Made by a program: the position numbers and the translations under genes. Shown in pieces: positions 55,280 to 63,696 of a DNA stretch of 64,000 nt. Where the stretch lies: contig NZ_BBZK01000007.1 of NCBI RefSeq assembly GCF_001748085.1, positions 62,001 through 126,000 of the forward strand, in the 5' to 3' direction. Origin of the DNA: Streptomyces sp. TP-A0874 (GTDB lineage: Bacteria; Actinomycetota; Actinomycetes; Streptomycetales; Streptomycetaceae). Under the pieces are notes generated by a model. The model saw only the letters and a list, made by a program, of their open reading frames with translations. It was not told where the DNA came from and did not search any database. The stretch's first letter is position 1, and the number at the start of each line of letters is the position of its first letter.

Positions 55280-55888
55280 TCACCGGTCGTTCTCGAAGCG
55301 CCGCAGCAGCAGATCCGACCCGGGCCCGGGCACATGCATCGCCTTCTCCGACGAGAGGCAGTAGCCGGTGCGGATGACGTCCTCGTGCTCTCGCGCCAGG
55401 ATCACCCGGCTGCGCAGAGGGTCGCTCGTCCAGGTCTGCGAACCGGTGAAGGCGTGGACGTACCACTGTGAGCCGATGGTGAAACGGTCGGTGGACTGCG
55501 GGGCGATGATGTCGGCCAGGTGCGAGGCATGGGTAGAACCGTCCTCCACCAAGGACACCCGCACCAGGGTGTACGGCTCGTCCACGAAGTCCTCGTCCTT
55601 CCCCTCGATCACCGACCAGCCCGTCACCACCGCCCGCCGGGGCGTGCGATCCAGCGCCGGCAGCACGCGAGCGGAGAGGAACCACAGAAACGCCAGGATC
55701 GCGGCGGTCAGGGCGGCGGCAGCGCAGACGAACAGCCGCTCGTGCGTCCCGGCAGGCGGACGGCGGAAGAAGCCGAAGACGAACCAGCCGAGCAATCCCA
55801 CCAGGATGACACCGGGGAACAGCCTGAGGCTCCGCTCCTCCCGCCGCCGCCGTACGGCGCCGTACTGCTCGAACCGCTCCCCGCTCAT
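55280..55888 (-). CDS. Membrane protein of unknown function
   Basis: A 202-residue protein with two helices (LFPGVILVGLLGWFVFGFF and LFVCAAAALTAAILAFLWFL) near the N-terminus. A soluble beta-rich domain of about 130 residues follows (AVVTGWSVIEGKDEDFVDEP, then GSQWYVHAFTGSQTWTSDPL). The motif TLVRVSLVEDGSTHASHLAD suggests a DUF3592-like fold, but I am not certain. Start ATG at 55888. Function unknown. Confidence 0.7.
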   Translation of the reverse strand: MSGERFEQYGAVRRRREERSLRLFPGVILVGLLGWFVFGFFRRPPAGTHERLFVCAAAALTAAILAFLWFLSARVLPALDRTPRRAVVTGWSVIEGKDEDFVDEPYTLVRVSLVEDGSTHASHLADIIAPQSTDRFTIGSQWYVHAFTGSQTWTSDPLRSRVILAREHEDVIRTGYCLSSEKAMHVPGPGSDLLLRRFENDR

Positions 55889-56059
55889 GGTGCCCCCTCG
55901 TCCCCGCTTCCGGCGGCCTCCATTTTCGGTGGCGACCGCGCGGTCTGTCCCGCGTTCGCGTTCGGTGCCTCCTGGCCTCCGCCTGCCCGGCAGGTCACCC
56001 TAACTTCTGATGGTGGCCGTCTCGACGTGGGAAGGGCGTTGCACCGTGGCGGGTAGGAG

Positions 56060-56551
56060 AGGCGGCGAAGCGGCAAGAGCACGGTGCTCGCCCTGCTCGC
56101 CGGGCTGCACTCCCCGACCCGGGGGCGCGTGTTGATCGACGGTGTGGACACCGCCGGCTACGCCGCCGAGGGCGGTACGGCGCTCTCCGGCGACGAGCGC
56201 CAGCGCGTCGGCATCGCCCGCGCCCTGCTCAAGCCCGCCCCGGTGCTCCTCGTGGACAAGGCGACCAGCGCTCTCGACACCGAGAACGAGGCGGCCGTCG
56301 TGGACGCCCCGACCGCCGACCACCGTCCGAGGACCCGGGTGATCGTCACCCACCGGCCGGCCACCGTCCGCAACGCCGACCGCGTCCTGTTCCTCGAGGA
56401 CGGCGCCGTGGCCGAGGAGGGCACCGTCGAGGAGCTGCTGGCGGCTCGCGGACGCTTCCACGAGTTCTGGCACCAGCAGGAGGAGAGCGCGGGATGGCGC
56501 CTACGCGCCGAGCCGCCCGCCCCCTCCGGCGAGCCCGCACACGGTCGATGA
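56060..56551 (+). pseudogene. Remnant of an ABC transporter ATP-binding domain
   Basis: The frame begins abruptly at the tail of a Walker A motif (SGKSTVLALLAGLHSP, 56069 on), with a stop just upstream at 56054 and no start or GxxG half of the P-loop. DTAGYAAEGGTALSGDERQR shows that the Q-loop and most of the helical domain are deleted, because LSG directly follows the early strand. Walker B reads VLLVDKATSALD: the catalytic glutamate is Lys. The H-loop (VIVTHRPATVRNADR) remains. Length is about 160 residues against about 240 for an intact domain and over 550 for an exporter. No membrane domain is nearby. It cannot be a working ATPase. Confidence 0.82.
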
Positions 56552-56614
56552 CGGACCGCCGGGCCGCGGAACCGGCTCGGCCACCGGAACCGGGGGAGAG
56601 AGAACGGACGGGCC

Positions 56615-57283
56615 CTACTGCCCCAGCAGGGCCAGCGGTGAGCGCGGGGCCGCGGCCTCCTGCTTCTCCAGGGCGCACCGCACCGCGTAGGCAGGCCACT
56701 CCTCCCGGGCCAACTGCCGCATCTCCCGCCGGATCCGCCGGGAGTCGAGGCCGGTGTAGAGGGCGTCGGACAGCCCGGTCGCGGAGGCGAAGGCGCCCAG
56801 CAGCCGGCTGCGGCGGTCCGGGTAACCGCTCCGCACGGCCGCGTCCAGCCGGTCCCGGCTCGGGGTCGACCAGTCCAGCGGTCCGGCGGGCAGCCGGCGG
56901 GTCGAGAAGAGCCGCAGCACCCGGCGCATCTCCACCCGCACCGCGCCGCGCTCGGCCAGCCGCCGGGCGCACATCTCCTCGACGTACGGCGCCGCACCGC
57001 GCACCCAGGCCTGGACCCGTACACCCCTGGAGGCCCTGCCCCCGTCCTGCGACACGAGGCTGACGAGCACCTTGGCGAGCAGCGGATCGGCCGGGGGGCG
57101 GGGATCGGTCACCGAGATCCGGCCGCGGTGCTCCACGATCCGCCCGGAGAGCTCCAGGTCGGCGAGGGCCGCGGCGGCCAGACCGTAGGAGAGGTCCCGG
57201 GCGTCGCAGCGCGTCCTGCCGCGGGCCGGGTCGAGCGCCAGCAGGAGCAACTCCTCGGCGAGAGTGACGTCGGGCAGTTCCAT
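56615..57283 (-). CDS. GPP34 (GOLPH3/VPS74) family phosphoprotein
   Basis: A 222-residue soluble protein beginning ELPDVTLAEELLLLALDPARG after the ATG at 57283 (GGAG 6 bases upstream). The DLSYGLAAAALADLELSGRI block and GYPDRRSRLLGAFASATGL fit the GPP34/GOLPH3 fold, which binds phosphoinositide heads in eukaryotes. In Streptomyces many copies occur with unknown role, probably membrane-associated. The next gene on the same strand, fumarylacetoacetase, lies 125 bases upstream. Confidence 0.87.
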   Translation of the reverse strand: MELPDVTLAEELLLLALDPARGRTRCDARDLSYGLAAAALADLELSGRIVEHRGRISVTDPRPPADPLLAKVLVSLVSQDGGRASRGVRVQAWVRGAAPYVEEMCARRLAERGAVRVEMRRVLRLFSTRRLPAGPLDWSTPSRDRLDAAVRSGYPDRRSRLLGAFASATGLSDALYTGLDSRRIRREMRQLAREEWPAYAVRCALEKQEAAAPRSPLALLGQ

Positions 57284-57408
57284 ATGGGCTCCGTTGTCGC
57301 TCGCTTCCGGGGTGGTGCGGAATTGTACGCGGCACGGGCCGGGGCGCAGGGGACCGGTGGGGCGGTGCGGTCGGATCCGGCCAGACACCCGACCTCGCGG
57401 CGCGACCG

Positions 57409-58632
57409 TCAGTCGGCCGGCGGGGCCGGGAGGATCCTGCCGGTGACCTCGCCCAGCCCGGTGCGGACTCCGCCGGGCCCCGGGGCCCAGGCGGTGATGG
57501 TGACCTCGTCACCGTCCTCCAGGAAGGTCCGGCTGCCGCTGGGCAGTTCGACCGGGTCGCGACCGTCCCAGGTCATCTCCAGCAGACAGCCGCGCTGCTC
57601 CAGCCGGGGGCCGCTGACCGTGCCGGAGGCGAAGAGGTCGCCGGTGCGCAGCGGGGCGCCGTTCACCGTCATATGGGCCAGTTGCTGGGCGGCCGTCCAG
57701 TACATACCGGCGAACGGCGGCTCGGAGACGGGGTGCCCGTTGAGCGCGACCGTGAGGCGGATGTCCAGCCCGCCCGGCTCCGCCTCCGAGTCGTCCAGGT
57801 AGGGCAGCAGCGGGTGGTCGCGCTCCGGCGGGGCGGTACGGGCGGCCTCCAACGCCTCCAGCGGGGTGATCCAGGCGGATATCGAGGTGGCGAAGGACTT
57901 GCCGAGGAACGGCCCCAGCGGCACGGTCTCCCAGGACTGGATGTCCCGCGCCGACCAGTCGTTGACCAGGCACACCCCGAAGACGTGGTCCCGGAAGGCC
58001 GACAGCGGCACCGGGGCGCCGAGGGTCGACGGGGTGCCGACGACGAAGCCCACCTCGGCCTCGATGTCGAGCTTGCGCGAGGGGCCGAACTCCGGGGCCG
58101 CCGCGCCGGGGGACCGGCGCTGGCCGCTGGGCCGGGTCACGGGGGTGCCGGAGACCACGACGCTGCCGGCCCGCCCGTGGTAGCCGATCGGCAGGTGCTT
58201 CCAGTTCGGGGTCAGCGGTGAGGGCGCCTCGGGGCGGAAGATCCGGCCGACGTTCGACGCGTGGTGCTCGCTGGCGTAGAAGTCGACGTAGTCGGCGACC
58301 TCGAAGGGCAGGTGCATCCGGACCCCGCTGACCGGGTGCAGGAACGGCTCGATCGCCGGATAGCCGAGCCAGGTGACGACGCTGGCGCGGACGGCCTCCC
58401 AGACCGGGCGTCCGGCGGCCAGCAGCGGCCCGAGCGTCGGCTTGGCGAGCACGTCGGTGTGGGCCGAGCCGAGCGCGTTGGCCGCCGTGGACAGGTCGAG
58501 GACGCGGTCGCCGTACCGCACGCCGATTCTTCGACGGCCCGGTTCGTCGACCGTGCTGAACACCCCGTAGGGGAGGTTGTGCAGGCCGAAGGGGTCGCCT
58601 GCCGGCAGGTCGAACGGGTCCTGCTGGGGCAT
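57409..58632 (-). CDS. fahA: Fumarylacetoacetase
   Basis: Last step of tyrosine and homogentisate breakdown: fumarylacetoacetate to fumarate and acetoacetate. 407 residues, starting at the ATG at 58632 (MPQQDPFDLPAGDPFG). The metal and catalytic segments are DYVDFYASEHHASNVGRIFR, IEAEVGFVVG and LVNDWSARDIQSWETVPLGP. The rest of the homogentisate route is not in this window. It is divergent from the polyprenyl synthase. Confidence 0.95.
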   Translation of the reverse strand: MPQQDPFDLPAGDPFGLHNLPYGVFSTVDEPGRRRIGVRYGDRVLDLSTAANALGSAHTDVLAKPTLGPLLAAGRPVWEAVRASVVTWLGYPAIEPFLHPVSGVRMHLPFEVADYVDFYASEHHASNVGRIFRPEAPSPLTPNWKHLPIGYHGRAGSVVVSGTPVTRPSGQRRSPGAAAPEFGPSRKLDIEAEVGFVVGTPSTLGAPVPLSAFRDHVFGVCLVNDWSARDIQSWETVPLGPFLGKSFATSISAWITPLEALEAARTAPPERDHPLLPYLDDSEAEPGGLDIRLTVALNGHPVSEPPFAGMYWTAAQQLAHMTVNGAPLRTGDLFASGTVSGPRLEQRGCLLEMTWDGRDPVELPSGSRTFLEDGDEVTITAWAPGPGGVRTGLGEVTGRILPAPPAD

Positions 58633-59003
58633 GGAACTGCCTCGCCTTCCTGATCGCCTGAGGGGCCAGGCACAGATTACGGCTTGCCCCCCAAAGAGGT
58701 TCGGGCGCCCGGTGTGGGCGGATCGTCCGGAGAAGTGGCGAGAGTCACAGCGCTGGCCGGCGGTCGGATGGCGGCTGTCGGCCGGGTGGGTGAGCCTCGG
58801 GGCCGGGCGGCGCCCGCCGGTATGAACCGGTATAAAGCGGATCGAAACCACGGTGAGCTCCACCGAGTCCGTCAGGGGGTGCTCCGAGGGTGCTGGCACG
58901 GACAGGCGGCCACCGGGATCCCCGGCTGACCCGATACGCTGCCGGGTGGAGGCAGCGACTCTTCGAACCCCGCGGTAGTCGTCTGGAGACAGGAGAAACG
59001 CTC
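58633..59003. other. Intergenic region between fahA and the polyprenyl synthase
   Basis: No gene in these 371 bases. A CCGGTATGAA-CCGGTATAAAG direct repeat (about 58818-58838) contains a TATAAA that could be a -10 box for the plus-strand gene, and GGAGACAGGAG lies near its start. The remainder is unremarkable GC-rich spacer. Confidence 0.5.
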
Positions 59004-60017
59004 GTGACCGTCGTCGGGCCCTTTGGGCTGAGCGTGCGGGACCAGGCGCTGGAGGCAGACCTCCAGGCCGGGTTGGCTGCTGTCGAAGAGGGCCTGCTCG
59101 AGATCACCAAGAGCGATGTGCCGTTCATCACCGACGCCGCGCAGCACCTGGTCCGGGCCGGCGGCAAGCGGTTCCGGCCGCTGCTCGTCACCCTCGCCGC
59201 CCAGTTCGGCGACCCGCACGCCCCCGGCGTGGTGCCGGCCGCGGTGGTCGTGGAGCTCACCCACCTGGCGACGCTCTACCACGACGACGTCATGGACCAG
59301 GCGGACGTACGCCGCGGTGTGGCCAGCGCCAACGCCAACTGGGACAACTCGGTGGCGGTGCTCACCGGTGACTTCCTCTTCGCCCGGGCCTCCCACATCC
59401 TGGCCGACCTCGGGCCGGCCGCGGTGCTCATCCAGGCGGAAGCCTTCGAACGGCTGGTCACCGGGCAGATCCTGGAGACGGCCGGGCCACGCGACGGGCG
59501 CGACCCGATCGACCACTACCTCGACGTCCTCGCCGGCAAGACCGGCTCGCTGATCGCCGTCGCCGGCCGTTTCGGCGCCATGATGTCGGGCGCGGACGAG
59601 AGCGTCGTGGACATCCTCACCCAGTACAGCGAGCGGCTCGGCATCGCCTTCCAACTGGCCGACGACGTCCTCGACATCACCAGCGAGAGCCGGGAGTCCG
59701 GCAAGACCCCGGGGACCGACCTGCGCGAGGGGGTCGCCACCCTGCCGGTGCTCCACCTCCGGGCGCAGGCCCAGGCGAGCGGCTCCCCGGAGGACCTGGA
59801 ACTCTGCGCCCTCCTGGACTCGGACCTCGCCGGTGACGACGAGAAGCTGGCCGAGGTGCTGCGCAGGCTGCGGGTCCACCCCGCGCTGGAACTGGCGCGG
59901 CGGGAGACCGTGCGCTACGCGGCCGAGGCCCGCGCGATGCTGGACCCGCTGCCCGAGTGCGCCGCCAAGTCGGCCCTGCAGGAACTCTGCGACGCGGTGG
60001 TGCACCGCGCGGGCTGA
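59004..60017 (+). CDS. Long-chain polyprenyl diphosphate synthase
   Basis: A 337-residue trans-prenyltransferase that probably makes the menaquinone side chain by adding isopentenyl units. The first Asp-rich motif is LYHDDVMDQADVRRG, the second FQLADDVLDITSES; GKRFRPLLV and GKTPGTDLREG are also conserved. I chose the GTG at 59004 with AGGAG 8 bases upstream. Chain length cannot be fixed by eye, but the residues before DDxxD resemble octaprenyl/nonaprenyl synthases. Confidence 0.93.
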   Translation: MTVVGPFGLSVRDQALEADLQAGLAAVEEGLLEITKSDVPFITDAAQHLVRAGGKRFRPLLVTLAAQFGDPHAPGVVPAAVVVELTHLATLYHDDVMDQADVRRGVASANANWDNSVAVLTGDFLFARASHILADLGPAAVLIQAEAFERLVTGQILETAGPRDGRDPIDHYLDVLAGKTGSLIAVAGRFGAMMSGADESVVDILTQYSERLGIAFQLADDVLDITSESRESGKTPGTDLREGVATLPVLHLRAQAQASGSPEDLELCALLDSDLAGDDEKLAEVLRRLRVHPALELARRETVRYAAEARAMLDPLPECAAKSALQELCDAVVHRAG

Positions 60018-60118
60018 CCCGGTTCGGGGTCCGCCTCAGGGCTGACCCTGACGGGGCTCGGGGCCGCACACGCCCTCTCGTCTTACCCGCCGGGACGCGA
60101 CTCCTCCGCCGGCAGTAC

Positions 60119-60143
60119 GACAGGTTGCACCTGTCGGTTGACG
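60119..60143 (+). promoter_or_regulatory. Palindrome GACAGGT-TGC-ACCTGTC next to a -35 box
   Basis: A perfect 7+3+7 palindrome (60119-60135) is followed after 2 bases by TTGACG (60138-60143), a good -35 box, about 110 bases upstream of the LolA-like gene. Position suggests an operator for that gene and the ABC exporter behind it. The regulator is unknown. Confidence 0.5.
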
Positions 60144-60254
60144 CATAAGGCCGCTGCCTTTGGTGAGATGAGAGCAGGAAGGCGGAGGTCCGGTGAGAAT
60201 GGCGGCGAGGGAGTTCGCCGCCCTGGCCGGGCGTCAACCACGGAGGTAGGACGT

Positions 60255-61418
60255 ATGTCACGCAAGCGGCCGACAGAACACGGCGAAGACTGGGACGGCG
60301 ACGGCACGGGGAGCAGGCGCAGAACGGCCCGCTACGCCCTGCCGGTGGCGCTGGTGGGGGTGACCGCGGTGGCGGCGGCGCTCGTACCCGCGATGGCCAA
60401 CGCGGGCAGCCCGGACCTGCCGAAGCTCTCCGCCGAGCAACTCATCACCCGGATAGCGGAGTCGGAGACCGAGCAGCTGTCCGGCACGGTCAAGGTCGAC
60501 ACCGATCTCGGGCTCCCCCAACTGCCGGGCATGGGCGCCGGGAGCGGCGAGGGCGGGTCCTCGGCCGAGCCGAGCGCCAAGTTGATGGAGCTGTGGTCCG
60601 GGACGCACACCCTGCGGGTCGCCGCCGACGGCCCCGATAAGCAGCGGGTCGCCATCATCGACGGAGCGCAGGAGTACAGCCTCATCCACAACGCCGACCA
60701 GGTGTGGGCCTACGACTCCGCCAGCAACAGCGTCTACCACGCCACCGCTGACGAGGGGGCCGGACCGCGGCAGCACCACCGGGAGCTGCCGGGGACGACC
60801 CCGCGCGAACTCGCCCGGCAGGCGCTCGACGCCGTGGACGAGACCACCTCGGTGACGGTCGACGGAACCGCGAGGGTCGCCGGCCGGGACGCCTACCAAC
60901 TGCTGATCAAGCCCAAGCAGGGCGGCTCCACCATCGGCTCTCTGCGGATCGCCGTGGACGCCGACAAGGGCGTGCCGCTGCGGGTCACCCTCATGCCGAG
61001 TGACGGCGGCAAGCCCGCGGTGGAGGCCGGGTTCACCTCGGTGGACTTCTCCCGCCCGGACGCCAAGTCCTTCGACTTCACCCCGCCGAAGGGCGCGAAG
61101 GTCACCGAGCACGAGGACAGCGGCAAGCGGACCGGGAAGCAGCGGCCGGAGCCGGCGCTCGACGTCATCGGCGACGGATGGACCTCGGTGCTCCGGCTGG
61201 AGGCCCCCGAGCTTTCCGGCGACGTCAAGCAGCGCGAGATCCCGGCCGAAGGCGGCAAACTCCTCGACAGCCTGGGCGAGAAGGTCGACGGCAAGTTCGG
61301 CACCGGCCGGCTGCTGAAGACCCGGCTGGTCAACGCGCTGCTGACCGAGGACGGTGCCGTCTACGCCGGCGCGGTCGACAAGGAGACCCTGGTCAAGGCA
61401 GCCGACAGCGCTCGGTAG
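60255..61418 (+). CDS. LolA/MucB-like exported protein
   Basis: A 387-residue protein starting at the ATG at 60255 (GGAGG 8 bases upstream). One N-terminal helix (YALPVALVGVTAVAAALVPAM) ends near residue 50 with ANAGSPDLP and could be a signal anchor. The remaining beta-rich domain has LSAEQLITRIAESETEQLSG, then LRVAADGPDKQRVAIIDGAQ and ARVAGRDAYQLLIKPKQGGST. This is the LolA/RseB-type open-barrel fold that binds lipid in other bacteria. It precedes the ABC exporter by 87 bases, so it may present or receive a lipid for it. Confidence 0.8.
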   Translation: MSRKRPTEHGEDWDGDGTGSRRRTARYALPVALVGVTAVAAALVPAMANAGSPDLPKLSAEQLITRIAESETEQLSGTVKVDTDLGLPQLPGMGAGSGEGGSSAEPSAKLMELWSGTHTLRVAADGPDKQRVAIIDGAQEYSLIHNADQVWAYDSASNSVYHATADEGAGPRQHHRELPGTTPRELARQALDAVDETTSVTVDGTARVAGRDAYQLLIKPKQGGSTIGSLRIAVDADKGVPLRVTLMPSDGGKPAVEAGFTSVDFSRPDAKSFDFTPPKGAKVTEHEDSGKRTGKQRPEPALDVIGDGWTSVLRLEAPELSGDVKQREIPAEGGKLLDSLGEKVDGKFGTGRLLKTRLVNALLTEDGAVYAGAVDKETLVKAADSAR

Positions 61419-61505
61419 CCGGCACCGGGAACAGAGTGCCGCGTCAGGCAACGAACGCCGCTCCTTGACGGGCAAACGCTACCTGACGCGGCATTAGGAG
61501 GAGAG

Positions 61506-62471
61506 TTGCCGTCCAACGGCGAGTGGGTCATCGAGACCCGTGGCCTGACCAAGCGCTTCCGGGGCGGGCGGCTGGCCGTGGACCGGCTCGACCTGACGGT
61601 GGAGAGCGGCAGTGTGTTCGGCTTCCTGGGGCCCAACGGCTCCGGGAAGACGACCACCATCCGCATGCTCATGGGGCTGGTCGAGCCCACCGCGGGAACC
61701 GCGCGGGTGCTCGGCCGGCCCATGCCGGCGTCCGTGCGGCAGGTCATGCCGGAGGTCGGGGCCCTCATCGAGGGGCCGGCCCTCTACGGCTTCCTGACCG
61801 GACGGGAGAATTTGGTCCGCTATGACGCGGCCGATCCGGCCGCCGAGCCGCGGACCAGGCCAGCCCGGGTCGCCGCCGCGCTCGACAGAGTGGGGCTGGG
61901 CGCGGTGGCCGGGAAGAAGGCGCGGGCGTACTCACTGGGCATGAAGCAGCGGCTGGCCCTCGCCGCCGCCCTGCTCCGTCCTCGCCGACTGCTCGTCCTC
62001 GACGAGCCCACCAACGGTCTCGACCCCCAGGGGATGCGGGAGATCCGCACCCTGATCCGAGGGCTGGCGGCCGAGGGCACCACGGTCTTCCTCTCCTCCC
62101 ACCTGCTGGACGAGATCGAGCAGGTGTGCACCCAGGCGGCGGTGATGGCCGGCGGCCGGCTCCTGGTGCAGGCGCCGGTCGCCCAGCTCTCCGCGGGGGT
62201 ACGCGGGCGGCTGACCGTGACCACCCCGGATCCGGCCCGGGCCGTCCGCACCCTGCGGCGGCACGGCGTGGCGGACCTCCAGGTCGCCGAGGAGAAGGTG
62301 ACCGGGGAACCGCCGGGGAACCGACCCGGCGAACAGCCGGTCGACCTGGCGGACCTCAACGCCGCCCTGGTAGAGGACGGAGTACGGGTGCGCGCCTTCG
62401 GTCTCGAACGCCCCTCGCTGGAGGACGCCTTCCTCGCGCTCACCGGGGAGGGCTTCGATGTCGCGGGCTGA
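61506..62471 (+). CDS. ABC transporter ATP-binding protein
   Basis: A 321-residue cytoplasmic ATPase. Walker A is GPNGSGKTTTIRMLMGL; the signature is YSLGMKQRLALAAALL; Walker B is LLVLDEPTNGLDPQG; the H-loop is TVFLSSHLLDEIEQV. This is the ABC-2 type export ATPase. The start is a TTG at 61506 directly after AGGAGGAGAG. Its last 14 bases overlap the permease gene. Confidence 0.95.
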   Translation: MPSNGEWVIETRGLTKRFRGGRLAVDRLDLTVESGSVFGFLGPNGSGKTTTIRMLMGLVEPTAGTARVLGRPMPASVRQVMPEVGALIEGPALYGFLTGRENLVRYDAADPAAEPRTRPARVAAALDRVGLGAVAGKKARAYSLGMKQRLALAAALLRPRRLLVLDEPTNGLDPQGMREIRTLIRGLAAEGTTVFLSSHLLDEIEQVCTQAAVMAGGRLLVQAPVAQLSAGVRGRLTVTTPDPARAVRTLRRHGVADLQVAEEKVTGEPPGNRPGEQPVDLADLNAALVEDGVRVRAFGLERPSLEDAFLALTGEGFDVAG

Positions 62472-63360
62472 AGCCACCACCGACACGGTCTCCGCTCCGC
62501 CTCCCACCGCGGAGCGGCGGAGACTCCTCCCCACCCCGGGGCTGCTCGGCAGCGAACTGGTGCTCACCTTCCGCCGCTGGCGGACCCTGGCCCTGCTCGG
62601 CGTGCTCGCCGGGGTGCCGGTCCTGGTCGGCATCGCCGTGCGGATCGAGACCGGCCAGGGCGGCCCCGTCGGGGAGGGCGCCGGGGAAGGCCCGGCCTTC
62701 ATCGCCCAGGTGACCAACAACGGCCTCTTCCTCGTCTTCACCTCGCTCGCCGCGACCCTGCCGTTCTTCCTGCCCATGGCCGTCGCGGTGGTCGCGGGGG
62801 ACGCGGTCGCAGGGGAGGCCGGCGCCGGGACGCTGCGCTACCTGCTGGTCGCGCCGGCCGGCCGCACCCGGCTGCTGCTCGTCAAATACGCCTCCGTCGC
62901 CGTCTTCTGCCTGGTCGGCACGGGCGTGGTGGTCCTCTCCGCACTCGCCACCGGCGCGCTGCTGTTCCCACTGGGCGACGTCACGCTGATCTCCGGGGTC
63001 ACCGTCCCCTTCTCGGAGGGACTGCTCCGCACCCTGGCGGTGGCCGGCGCGGTCGCGCTCTCACTGCTGGGGCTCGCCACTCTGGGGCTGTTCGTCTCCA
63101 CCCTCACCAACAGCGGCATCGCGGCGATGGCGACCACCGTGGGGCTGCTGATCACCGTGCAGATCGTGAACACCATCCCGCAACTGCACGCCATCCACCC
63201 CTACCTCTTCCCGCACTACTGGCTGAGCTTCGCCGACCTGCTGCGCGCCCCGGTCTACTGGGACGAGCTCCTCCGGAACCTCGGCCTGCAGGGTCTCTAC
63301 GCCCTGGTCTTCGGCTCAGCGGCGTGGGCGCGCTTCACCACCCGCGACATCACGGTCTGA
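62458..63360 (+). CDS. ABC-2 type transporter permease
   Basis: A 300-residue membrane protein with about six helices. The first follows a 45-residue head (TLALLGVLAGVPVLVGIAV). VAVVAGDAVAGEAGAGTLRYLL is the conserved ABC-2 cytoplasmic segment. Start ATG overlaps the ATPase gene by 14 bases. It forms a homodimeric or single-gene export pore with the ATPase. Substrate unknown; the upstream LolA-like protein suggests a lipid or lipopeptide. Confidence 0.92.
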   Translation: MSRAEATTDTVSAPPPTAERRRLLPTPGLLGSELVLTFRRWRTLALLGVLAGVPVLVGIAVRIETGQGGPVGEGAGEGPAFIAQVTNNGLFLVFTSLAATLPFFLPMAVAVVAGDAVAGEAGAGTLRYLLVAPAGRTRLLLVKYASVAVFCLVGTGVVVLSALATGALLFPLGDVTLISGVTVPFSEGLLRTLAVAGAVALSLLGLATLGLFVSTLTNSGIAAMATTVGLLITVQIVNTIPQLHAIHPYLFPHYWLSFADLLRAPVYWDELLRNLGLQGLYALVFGSAAWARFTTRDITV

Positions 63361-63696
63361 GCCCCCGGGAGGCGGGGCCGGTGCGCCGGCCTGTGCTGGG
63401 TGCTGCGTGGGTGGGTGGCGTGCGGTCGGCTGGGTGCTGGGTGGTGGCGTGTGGTCGGTGGGTGGTGCGGGGCCGTGGCCTGCGTGGGTGGGGGTGCCGT
63501 GACCGGATATTTACGGGGCTCTGCGGGCCCGTCTCCCGGGTGCGGGCCGGTTGGCCCCGCAAATATCCGGCAGCGTCTCGGCACCCCCACCCACTCCGGC
63601 CCCGCCCCCTCCCGCCGTCCACCGCCCGACCATGACTCCGCCGACCGGTGTTCTGGTCTCCGGCCGTCCGAACGGCAGTCGTCGGGTGTCCGTCGA
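63361..63696. other. Intergenic region with G/T-rich stretch and long inverted repeat
   Basis: No convincing gene in these 336 bases. The left half (63390-63490) is strongly G/T-biased with repeated GGGTGG/GTGG words. The large inverted repeat at 63486-63592 follows. Open frames through here are Pro/Arg/Gly-rich products of that bias. Confidence 0.6.
63486..63592. repeat. Long imperfect inverted repeat with CCGGATATTT cores
   Basis: Left arm 63486-63519 (34 bases) and right arm 63554-63592 (39 bases) match except for a 5-base insertion and one or two substitutions. Each arm carries CCGGATATTT followed by CGGGGC. The middle also contains GGGCCCG hairpins. The structure is far too long for a simple terminator. 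I recall very similar sequences elsewhere in Streptomyces intergenic regions, so it may be a dispersed element. Confidence 0.65.

Noticed and set aside
56084..56551. Treating the ABC fragment as a functional 155-residue ATPase
   Set aside because: It lacks most of Walker A and the Q-loop and has Lys in place of the catalytic glutamate.
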